DNA from: Gerris lacustris
Lineage: Eukaryota; Arthropoda; Insecta; Hemiptera; Gerridae
Direction: 5' to 3'
Assembly (NCBI GenBank): GCA_951217055.1
Contig: OX578283.1
Span: forward strand, 27,217,427-27,281,426
Length of the DNA: 64,000 nucleotides
Each line of letters begins with the position of its first letter. Position 1 is the first letter of the stretch. The notes beneath the pieces were generated by a model, which was not told where the DNA came from, did not search any database, and worked only from the letters and a program-made list of their open reading frames with translations. This document shows, one piece after another, positions 1 to 64,000 of this stretch. Both the position numbers and the translations under genes were made by a program.

Positions 1-570
1 TAGAAGGGGTTTCCGGGGGTCCTCCCCCGGAAAAATTTTGAAAAATAAACGTTAAAAAACAACATTTTAAGAGTTTTAGACATAAACCCACTCTGCAATC
101 AGGTGGGTTTCGTGTGGAAACTTATATAACTTTAAGTAGTATTTTTTAGAAACAATTTCTTGATTAGCATGCCACTGTTGTTATATTACTCTCAATAAAT
201 AAATATGTACTTAGGTTTATACGAATAAATAAATCAACAAAACATTCCCTGTCTCATTCGCCCTTGGGAGTTTCGTCACAGCGTCTGCACACTACTTATT
301 TAATACGATCCTTGCCTTAAAAAAAACATTTGTTGTTTCAGGTTATCATAATTTAGTAGTATAATCTCAACAAATATACATTTTTTGTATTTTGAAAAGA
401 AAAAAATTTACCAGTTTAATACATGATGTCCTTTATCAAATTTGTAGTCACTCATTGACAAATAAAATTTTAACAAAGGATTTTAAAAAAAAATCTTAGT
501 GCCGATAATTTTATTTTTTATTTATCGGAGAGAGAGGTCCCGGAACGCCGTTCCGCCTCAAATCGAGCCC
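1..570. other. Intron tail with hairpin-bearing repeat-like ends
   Basis: No exon found. Two GC-rich hairpins in AT-rich sequence frame the stretch: a perfect CCGGGGG/CCCCCGG stem at about 12-29 and CGGAACGCCGTTCCG at about 541-555. This looks like the ends of a decayed mobile element, but no family could be assigned. Confidence 0.3.
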
Positions 571-592
571 TGCCTATACATACATTTTTTTA

Positions 593-704
593 CAGTGTGA
601 AATGTGGATCCTTAAGGGTAATATGAATTAACAACTCTCAATTATAGCCACCGAATTGAGAGTTGTTAATTCATATTACCCTTAAGGATCCACATTTCAC
701 ACTG
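593..704. repeat. Perfect inverted repeat, 51-bp arms, 10-nt loop
   Basis: Bases 593-643 and 654-704 are exact reverse complements (51 of 51), separated by ten bases. It lies in the intron after coding exon 20, so the pre-mRNA would carry a long stable hairpin. Either a very young foldback element or an assembly inversion. Confidence 0.95.
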
Positions 705-1030
705 AATTAATTGAAAGGGTACAAGTACAGACTTATGATACATTTTTTTATAAAGTGCTTTACATTATTTTTTTAAAAGCTCACTAATCCGGAAATCCCA
801 TTAATCTGTGTCTGGATTTGTCGGGATTAATGGAGTCCTACAGCATAATATATTTGAACTAGTAACTAACACACATTTTTTTTCTTTTGAGTTTAACTAA
901 ACTCCACAAATTTTCTGTAAAAATAACACATTTTATATTAAGCTCGCTTTTCCAATTTCCTCAGCCATTAAACTTTTATTACCTGACTCCTACATCCCAC
1001 TCTATCTTAATGTCAATCATAAAGCCTTAC

Positions 1031-55262
<54,232 letters not shown>

Positions 55263-55292
55263 TATTAGTTACGAGTTTTTCGAAAGTAAAAC

Positions 55293-57600
55293 CTGGAACA
55301 GAAACAACACTAGTTAATTTTATTAGTTATATCAATTTGTAGTAGTTTTATTGTATACTGCAAACACTGTAAACAGTGATAATTATTTATTATAGTGATA
55401 AAAAACCAATGAAATTTAATTGCTAATGTGTATTTGAGTATGTTTCTATAAATGTAAATTAATATGATAACAGTATTATATCATTATTAAAACTCACAAT
55501 GAATTCACAAAACATTATCGCTAAGGTGACAGATTGTATAATACACGTGTTTCATTTAATTTTTTTTTCTTCACACGTTTTAATTCAAAGAATGAACTAA
55601 AATTAGAAAGAGGAGGTTAGTGTTAATGAAATATATTTAAAATTTTGAATATTTCAAGTGTTATTACGTATGTTATTTAACAATTTGAGGTAAAAGATAA
55701 TGACGGATGACTGATTACGTGTCTAAAGATAAAATTGTTTAAATAAAATTGGCTAGGAAAATAATATGAAATATATTGAATGTTTTATTTGAGTTATTAT
55801 TTGACGTATGCTTAACTCTTATTGATATTGCTATATTACAATATAGTCAAACTGGATTAATAATGTTTGACTGATTTATTCGAAATTCGGCACACAGGTG
55901 CATCTTACTTTCTACCTCTTCAGCCGCACCTTGGGTGAGCTACTGATCAATGTGGTCTTTGTATCTACGTTAAGCAGAACAGAAATTATGACAGAACAAA
56001 AGATTCTTGGGCTTAGGAAAAGCATATTTTTTTCTTTTTTAAATCCTATATTCATAAAATAAGATGACCACTTCAAATTGCAGATGGATTGGAATAGAGT
56101 CAGAAGATTGGAAAAGTAGGAATAGGGATAACATGTAGACAATATACTTAGAACCAACGAGCAATCTACAGATGACGGGTCCTGAATGTGTGACCTACGA
56201 GTGCTTATAGACAGCAAGTTAGTCACCAGGAATAGACCCTATTAATTCTAATTTGAAAATATCGGGAGCCTAAAAACTGAGAATGAGGACGACGAAGAAC
56301 TTGACCCGGGGTACTAACTCCCCACTGTCATCTTGGTCCACGAATGATCGTGGCATTAAGAAAATACAATGCCAAAATATAGCGGGAAAGTGGTAAGAGC
56401 GAAAATAACCTTCCATCGGCTCTCGCGAATAGAATTAGCAAAGGAGCCTTTTGCTACGAAAGACAAATTTTCAACAGCGATTGAGCGGAACCAAGACCTT
56501 ATTAAGTTTTATTTAATTTTATCTTGAAAATAATTCTTACTTTTGAAAATTTAACTGCGAGCAATTATTAATAACTCTGGATGTTTTTGTTATATGAAAT
56601 TTTTGTGTATTAATTAATCAGGTGTGTCATAAGGAAATAACAATTTAATTCTGTCATAAGAGCCGGATCGTTGTGCAGTTATACTTAAAGCAGATTAATA
56701 AAGCACAAGGTCATATAAATCTACTGCTGTATACTTCGCCTGCATTGAAAACTATATGAAGAGCTAGTCTAATTTTACACTCTTAGTCTCGTAAATTACA
56801 GTGTTGCACCATTACCTAGTGTAATTGCTGAACACTGTAAATTACAGGCACGGAATTGTTTCGGCTCCTAGAAACCTTGGGCTTTGGGCCATTGCTACAA
56901 GTCATTGAACGTATGAAAACTAGTATTTACATTGTGAAAACAAGAACACTTTTGTCTGTGATATAAAAAATCCTATACCTAGTTAAAATAAAAATTAAAA
57001 ACTAAAGAAATGTCTAGTTGGAAATATTAATTTGGGAGGAACTTTGACGGTTAAGATCATTTATGCAGTAAATAGTAGTTTGCTGCTCTGTAGATGTAGG
57101 TATGAATTGTATAAGGTTAAATAGTTTTTGATTCCTTTGAAATTTCGAAAATATGTATTTTTAAATGTTGAGTGATGAAGAATATGATATAATAAAATAT
57201 TTATTTTCTCTGTTCTGTTTTCCGTGACATATACGAGTTCGCTTTATCTAGAATACTTTATTGCATTAAAGCTGTCCTAATCTATAAGCCTTATCACTAG
57301 TATTATCTCACTGTCTTATTGCAGTTATATTATATCAATAGTTACCTTATTTAGATCAATGATAACGCTCAAGAAGTCTGAGCTAACGTCAGCTAACTTC
57401 ACTACAATAAAATATTTTATCCTAATAACTTGAACTTAACTTTTAAACCAACCTCCGGTGTACCACTAGCCACTAGTTTTTCTTTTTATAAAAAATAGAC
57501 TGAATTTATCGTAAGTTTATAGTTAGTAGCTTGCTTTAATAACACTCAGAATGAGCTTTACTGTTTATTTTCCAAATTACAATAACAGTTTCAGAACAGG
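55293..57600. other. Upstream region of the transporter gene, nothing firm
   Basis: 5' intron or flank. 55900-56500 is less AT-rich than its surroundings and could be a decayed retroelement or exon remnant, but frames are broken and no family is recognisable. No promoter motif can be claimed. Confidence 0.35.
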
Positions 57601-57798
57601 ATTAAAAGATTTTTCTCCCCAATATATATAATTTTACGTGACAACTTCTTATTTCCTTAATAGTACATTACGCGTCTAGTGCGGAAAGTAGCATTTTGCA
57701 TGCGAGTGTGGAGTTTGCACCCGAGCGACAGCGAGGGTAGAAAATAAAAACCACACGAGTAAAGCAAAATGTAGCTTTCGCATGAGTTGCGTACCGTA

Positions 57799-58233
57799 CT
57801 TTATCTACGATTGTTTGATTTTAATAATAAATACAGAAAAAAAATGTAATAAACTTCCTGTATGTAAGTTCGTATTTCTCTTTTAATAAAGATGACATCA
57901 ATTCATTAATTGTATTTTGTGCCGCATTAATTATTTCGGGAGGAGTATTATTCTCATTTTCGTAATCACTTAAATTACAAATTGTTTTTCACTAAAAACT
58001 CGATATAAACAGTTACTTTAATTAAACGAACTGCAAATTAGTTTTGTTAAATCTAAACAAACTCGCTAATCGTGCGTTAAGGTGAAGAATTCTTCTTTTT
58101 TACCGCACTAGGGCAGAATAAATGAGGAATTATGAAACGCGCATGCGCAATGAATACAAGTACGAAAAGAATCACTTTCTACGCATCTAAACAGAGATTC
58201 AATGTTTATATTTCGTATCAATCGTAGATAAAG
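57799..58233. mobile_element. TIR element, 435 bp
   Basis: CTTTATCTACGATTG at 57799 and its exact complement CAATCGTAGATAAAG at 58219-58233. The right half (about 58031-58225) recurs inverted at 59800-60015, sharing GCGCATGCG and CAAACTCGCTAATCGTGCG-like blocks, which confirms a dispersed family. Confidence 0.7.
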
Positions 58234-58387
58234 ACCATTTTCCTCCCCAAGATATATAATTTTACGAGGCAACTTCTTATATCCTTAAAGTATTAAACAG
58301 CTTCACCTATACTTTAACGGTTTAATGAGGGCCAATTCGGCAATATTTCGGCAATTAAGCGATATATTTTTACATTCTCATACACGT

Positions 58388-58560
58388 AGTATATACATAT
58401 AGAGGTGAAGTATTGTGATTTTGATAGATTTACATGTTATAATTGTTCATAAAAGAGATTTTTAAAAATGTTTGTTTTTCTGACTGCAGTCTGTGCAGCT
58501 GCGTGGAGCCTAAACTACTCCGACGATTTCGATGAAATCCCCCCCCCTGACTTATCGTGC
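58388..58560 (+). repeat. Truncated family F copy
   Basis: GAAGTATTGTGATTTTGATAG and TTTTTAAAAATGTTTGTTTT follow the order of the F copy at 12.9 kb, then break off at a poly-C. 58561-59799 holds nothing recognised. Confidence 0.5.
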
Positions 58561-59799
58561 AATTATTTTGTGCCTTATCTAACGTATTGTAATTAATTGA
58601 AATATTAGATGTGTTATAACTAGACATCTATTCTAACTGGTTCATCTATATATTGCATGACAATGTAACAAGTATTGATTAAGTGTCCAAATTCTAAATC
58701 GAGCTGATAACAATAGTAACACAAAAACGAACGGCTCTCTATCAATATAATATTTATTTTAAGCTGGCATTCGGGCATTATTTACATTTAAAAATAACAT
58801 AAATTAAATAAAGTAAAATTACAGAGTATAATAGAGTTGGAATAAATCAAAATCAATATTATCTTTCATTATAGGCTCTGATGTTGGCCAAAAGCCGGCT
58901 CAAATTAAAGTTTTTATTTGTGCAGACACGTTCGTTTTTGTCAAACAATATAACTAATTATGGTAAAAGAGTTCAAAAAATAATTTAAACATACAATAAT
59001 TAAAGTGTTTATAAATATGTTGTAACCAAGAGTTTAAGGCCGGGTCTTGAATTAACGTTTAATTAATTATGCCTAGCGTGACAAATAAAACTAAATTAAT
59101 GCTTTTGTGTAATACGTTTTTGTTTTATTTCGTAGAGATAATAATTTATATTATTGCTATGAAATAGTTATGTAATATAGCATATAGTAATCTATTTATT
59201 TCAAAAATTAAAGTGTTGTTTCAAGGAAATTAATTTTGATTGTTAAAGAAATACTCAGGTGCAAGTCATTAATCAAATGCTTCCAAACGTCACATTTTGA
59301 CTGGTATTTTATTTCAAAGCTAAAATAATGATTATTGTAGGCGGACGTTGGCTGCTGTTACGATTGTTAAGATTTAGGTGAAGAAGACTATATCATTTGA
59401 AATAATAAATCTGTTTTAGCACATTCCTATTCTTATTTCTATTGATCTACTAGGGAAGATAAAACGTTTTAGGACTCTTATCATCAATATTATAGTCGCT
59501 GTTACACTTAATTCTTGATATTGAAATAAAACAAGGTACCGAATTATTTCAGAATTGTATGCTGTCACATCCGATCTGAGTTCTCTAGATCTGAAAGCTC
59601 CAACCCCTTACAACGTTTTTACGATTTTCAGCTAATCATTGGAAAGCAAGCATAGTTGACAAGTACAGTAAAAAAAAATGAAGAACTTGCATGTACATAA
59701 TCTATTAGTACTTTTTAGACTGCTCACTTTGCAGTTTTTAATGATTCTGCCTATATTAAAACTAGGCAAACTTTATACCTCCAGCGGCCATTATAGGTG

Positions 59800-60015
59800 T
59801 AATAATGTTTATCTACGATTGTTACGAAATATAAACATTGTTTCTCTGTTTAGATGCATAGAAAGTGATTCTTTACGTACTTGTATTCAATGCGCATGCG
59901 TGTCTCATAATTCTGAAGAATTCCTCTTCTTTACCACCCTAGGGCGGTAAAGAAGATGAATTCTTTAACTTTACGCACGATTAGCGAGTTTGTTTACATT
60001 TAACAAAACTAATTT
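59800..60015 (-). repeat. Reverse partial copy of the 57.8 kb element
   Basis: TTTATCTACGATTG, GATGCATAGAAAGTGATTCT, GCGCATGCG and TTAGCGAGTTTGTTTA appear in the reverse order of 58031-58233. A CCACCCTAGGGCGGTAAAG hairpin sits in the middle. 60016-60615 shows nothing else. Confidence 0.6.
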
Positions 60016-60615
60016 GATGTGTGTATATTAGTAGTGAGGAAAAGTAAAAATTAAGAGATTAACCGAAGATGAATGAGAATTACAAAGGTGTATCACATTA
60101 AACTAGTATATCAACAATTTAATTTTTATATTCTATATGTGTTCAAAATAATAAAAAGAAAACTATTTTAGGAGTGGTTTTAAATAACCATTCTTCATTC
60201 TGTTTTTAACTGGATTAAATGATTTATGGTTTTATTATTTAATCAACTACTTTTACAATTTCATTTTATGAAAATTTTTAGAACCTTTTGTAATTAATCC
60301 AATACTTTTATTGATTTTGGTTTGAAGCCCTCCTAAATTTAAGATTTAAATGGATTGTTTGTTATCACTTCTTGGTATGACAACACTCGATGTTGAAATT
60401 GATTTGTAATTATAGGCTCACCCTTTCAGCACAAACGACAAGCAAATTCTATTTATATACTATTTTTGAACAACACAGACAGATGATCACAATCACAGAA
60501 TGATTTATCCATTTCAAATTCCTCAATTTTAGACTGCATCGAAGGATCTAAAAATGTATATTAAACCATCAAATTTCCTAATAAAATATTAAAACTATGT
60601 AATAATGCACACATT

Positions 60616-61250
60616 AAAATAGACTGCCAATTGGTGTGGCAAATAGCTTCCTCGCATCCTATCGCGTACTTTATTGATTTTATGCTTTTACAAGCCATTT
60701 TTGTCTAATTTGTTTGTTTTCCCCATTTTTATAATCTGTCAAAATTGTTTTGATTTTTTACATGAATTGAAGTATAAATTTAGCAAAAGTTTAAGAGCGC
60801 AGACGGTTCAAATTAATCTGGGGCTATCTGTAGGATACTTACTCTGGGCTGTCTATCTATAGGATACTTTCGACAAACTATAAAAGTTTCATACAAATCA
60901 GATAAGTACTTATAAAGCTGTCGGTGTAAATAAATGTATGTTTGTGTGGATGTAGAAGAGAAACAAATGAGCGCAAAAGGTTGAAACTTATATGGAACCA
61001 ACAATCTACCATCTATTCTAATCATGATCTACCACCCAAATTTCATTAAAATCGGAATTGTAGTTTTTAAGATATGATGGTTCGCAAAAATTGAGCGACA
61101 AACACGGAACCAAAAATGTTCCCTGATGTCTGAAAGTCTGAAACGGATTTCTGTCTTGGAATTTTTGAAATCGGATACCTAAAATTTTTTCGTTCTTCAG
61201 AACGATCACGTACGTAGCTTCCGTTACTATCGGTAAGCTCGGAAGCAAAA
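60616..61250. repeat. Dispersed repeat family E, uninterrupted copy 2
   Basis: Same order as 11312-11897 from AGACTGCCAATTGGTGTGG to GCTCGGAAGCAAAA, with a local duplication around 60822-60864 (GGGGCTATCTGTAGGATACT, then CTGTCTATCTATAGGATACT). 61251-62266 holds nothing recognised. Confidence 0.75.
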
Positions 61251-62277
61251 ATTGTTGGTGTAACAACAATTCACTTAAATATCTTTATTACTTTGATGCT
61301 TTGCAGTGAAATTTTCCCTTGATTAACAATTTATTTGACCACTTTCTTTGCAAAAATAGCTATTGTGCTATTTACCAACCTAAGAAAACTACATTACCAT
61401 AATGTCAGGCCGATGATGCCCCTTAATAGATGAAATATTGCTGTATTCATAAAATAGTCAAAACACATTTGTCCCCTTCTCGACACGGAGCTTTAAAAAA
61501 TGCATATATATGTACTAAGTACATAGTACATAAACCTTTCTGCGTTTATAAACGAATAAAACATGTTACTATAAAACTTGGGTTTTCACGCATGTAGCAA
61601 AATTACTATTTACTTGTTCAATATATTTTAACTTCCTAGGAAAAATTTAAATAATTTACTGAAACACCATTATGTTTATAAATCAAATTGCTTGACTAAA
61701 GAAATATTTATAGTGATATTTAAATGTCGCGATTGTTTTTTTTTATATTTTCGATTTGTTACATTTTTTGTCCACTTTCTTGTTTACATTAGTAATCATC
61801 TATGATAAACAAGGTGAATCAACTATTATCAAATGCCAAAAGATAAGTAAATTAATAAAATAATGCCACACGCAATTAATATAAACTAATAATAAATAAA
61901 TATTTACAGTCGTGATGTAAATGTTTAACGATCAGCGTGGTTTGCTGATAACCTTGCAAGATAAGTGTCATTTATGGCTTTTATAAATATTTTTATAACC
62001 TTTGCATAGTTTATGATGGTATATATTAATAAATGTATTGTATTATTAAATAAATATAGACCAGGTTCATAATTCGTAATTTTCTAATACTACCCGATCT
62101 TTTGAGCTTCAAAAATTAAGCTTTTAGGTCATGATAAAACGATAATGTGTAACGTGATAACTTTTATCGTATAGGGAAGTGTCGAGTGCCTCCTTCTTAG
62201 AAACGAAACAAATAGTGTAAACGAATGATAAAAGTAAATTTAGATAGTTAAGCGAGGTTTGTTCGTTTACCTTCACA

Positions 62278-62470
62278 GACTAACAGAACCTGCGAGAATG
62301 AAAGGTAGGTTTGGTCTTCAGACTATCAAGTAGCCGGTTGAACTGGGACGTGTTGGCGCCTGGCGCTTTGGCAACTACAATAAGCAGAAAAGAATAAGGG
62401 AACATACTCGCAATAAGGAAACGACAGGCATTGGGGAGATTGACTTTAAACTCCATTCTCCCTCCACAAT
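62278..62470 (-). promoter_or_regulatory. Candidate upstream 5' UTR exon or promoter of the transporter
   Basis: The coding exon 1 acceptor requires an upstream exon. This is the only distinctly GC- and CpG-richer patch upstream, and on the minus strand it ends in a fair donor (GTGAAG, then GTAAAC at 62277). TCATTC on the minus strand fits an arthropod initiator but is very short. A 58-codon open frame beginning MEFKVNL is present but looks like chance. Tentative. Confidence 0.2.
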
Positions 62471-62821
62471 TCCGGAATTAATTAGTGTGACTTGATTTAC
62501 AGAGGTCATCATTGCCTTTCATCCTAAAACTTGTCAGTAAAAATACATATTACATTTGGCTCTTATCAATAACAAATTAGTAGATTGATAACACCTTGTC
62601 TATATCTACTTAAGTGATTAGAAGAAATCATTTATAAACCTATATTTATTCCCATAGTATTATGATCATTTATTCATCATTATATTGATAAAAATCTGTC
62701 CGAGACAACAGACAACTCAGACAAAGTTTTTCTTATACAAGTTCATAATTACTTAGCCCATTGTTTTTCATTTATTAATTACCGTGTTTTCGTTGGGAAA
62801 TTTATTTATTATTGAATAAAA

Positions 62822-63222
62822 AAACTTCTCCTTGGCGGGGAATCGAACCCGGCCTCTCTCAGTCTACGTTCAAAGCTGAAAATTCTCAGGAACTAGATTT
62901 TTCCCGGGAAAACGGCTTATATCGTTAAATGGACTACATTTTAGAATTTTTTTTAAATCAAAATCGTCAGAACAGTTTACGAGAAATAATTTTTGGAGGA
63001 GAGTTTTTGGGGGTAACGCCTACAAATTTGGAGCTAAAATTCATTTTTCGATTTCGTTGCGGGGTATGATTTTTCTGAATATGTGTACCAAATTTCAGTC
63101 AAAATCGGACTTTTTTTAAAACCCACCTTTTTGGACTCAAGGGACCTCGAAACATGTAAATCAATCAAAATTTCCTCGCAATAAAGTATCACAATACTTT
63201 CTCTTTATATGAGAAAGTAAAA
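62822..63222 (-). repeat. Dispersed repeat family F, reverse copy
   Basis: On the minus strand from AAAGAGAAAGTATTGTGAT to GGCCGGGTTCGATTCC (B-box-like, 62839-62849) and CCGCCAAGGAGAAG. Most of the length aligns with the 12.9 kb copy. Confidence 0.7.
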
Positions 63223-63298
63223 AACTTAATTAATCTTAAGATTAAATATATAAATCATCTTTTCATTAAGTAATGAAAAGATTATTTATATATATTTT

Positions 63299-63620
63299 TG
63301 CTTCCGAGCTTACCGAAGGTAACGGAAGCTACGTGATCGTTCCGAAGAACGAAAATTTTTGACAGAAATCCGTTTCAGACATCAGGGAACATTTTTGGTT
63401 CCATGTTTGTCTGTCTGTCTGTCGCTCAATTTTTGCGAACCAACATATCTTAAAAACTACTCATACGATTTTATTGAAATTTGGATGATAGGTCATAATT
63501 AACTCATTTTTGGTCCCATATAAGGTTTAACCTTATGCGCTCATTTGTTTCTCTTCCATATGCGCACAAATATACGTTTATTTACACCTATATCTTTAAA
63601 AGTATGCATCTGATAAATCC
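63299..63620 (-). repeat. Dispersed repeat family E, reverse 3' fragment
   Basis: On the minus strand it ends GGTAAGCTCGGAAGC and includes CAACATATCTTAAAAACTAC in reverse. It corresponds to roughly the last half of the intact copies. The remaining 63621-64000 shows nothing. Confidence 0.65.
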
Positions 63621-64000
63621 CTTAAACAAAGTTCGGATTTTATTTCCATCATGAATTTTAGAATATTAGACCAACAAGTTCATTAAACTATCCTTAATAT
63701 TTTAACATTTTAAATTGGTTAATAACATAGTTTTAATAGTACAAAACGCTACTCGCTTCTCAAAACAATTCAGGGGATGCCTAGTGCCTAGATTTATAAT
63801 ATTTAATACCGTAGACATTTTAATTTTGAAATATCCTCGCCTTATTTTTTAAAATACAAAATATTGTGTCAAATACAAAGTAAAAGCATATGTATTAGTA
63901 GAAAGAGAAGAAAAAATAGTGGCATACAGACAATAATATGACACAGATTTAGTTACTTATGTGCTTCATAAGTAACTAAATCTGGTCTATTTAAAAAGCT

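Noticed and set aside
55912..56226. 104-codon minus-strand open frame
   Set aside because: No recognisable motif. The opposite strand is about equally open over part of it and composition resembles decayed repeat sequence.
59678..59950. 90-codon open frame as a small gene
   Set aside because: Its second half lies in a reverse copy of the 57.8 kb inverted-repeat element; no recognisable domain and no conservation evidence.

Overview
The window is eukaryotic nuclear DNA, AT-rich, with GT-AG introns, many short inverted-repeat transposons and very large simple-sequence arrays. The one protein-coding gene I can support is on the minus strand: a long-form ABCC (MRP/ABCC1-type) ABC transporter. 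The intron style, the transposon load and the short FCGSKFW-containing first coding exon fit an insect. A hemipteran is my guess only.

I can thread 20 coding exons in one consistent frame, from the start codon at 55262 to the beginning of the second transmembrane domain at 1031. They total 2899 nt, or 966 codons plus one base. They encode TMD0, the L0 linker, TMD1, all of NBD1 (Walker A, Q-loop, LSGGQ, Walker B, H-loop), a divergent linker and the first helix region of TMD2. The rest of TMD2 and NBD2 must lie to the left of base 1. The 5' UTR continues into an upstream non-coding exon that is not firmly located.

Exons 1-3 lie at 55.3-52.4 kb and exons 4-20 at 16.4-1.0 kb. Between exon 3 and exon 4 is a 35.9 kb intron. 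It is dominated by one composite block (about 16.65-49.94 kb) whose two ends are inverted copies of the same transposon-like sequence. The block sits inside a dispersed repeat that is found uninterrupted elsewhere in the window, so it looks like an insertion. It contains: (TGTGGT/ACCACA)n hexamer arrays with a 12-base spacer and several strand reversals; a 7.2 kb duplication of those arrays; a 1.3 kb-arm palindrome centred near 35.4 kb; three tandem units joining transposon end, hexamer array and a fixed 3' module; islands of the self-complementary AGGTCCTAGGACCT repeat; and a back-to-back block of further satellites (CAGTAT/CCGTAT, GAATCT, an 11-base GACGACACTAT) at 42.4-45.1 kb.

The other introns and the region upstream hold small mobile elements. 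These include a 1.1 kb TA-flanked element at 4.0-5.1 kb, a hAT-like MITE with a perfect 8-bp target duplication at 51.9 kb, a 5S rRNA-derived SINE at 51.6 kb, a TTAAT-flanked MITE at 53.1 kb, and a 0.27 kb-arm inverted repeat ending 17 bases from the first splice donor. Two dispersed families recur on both strands. I found no tRNA, no intact rRNA and no second gene. The long open frames in the satellite are artefacts of a stop-free hexamer.
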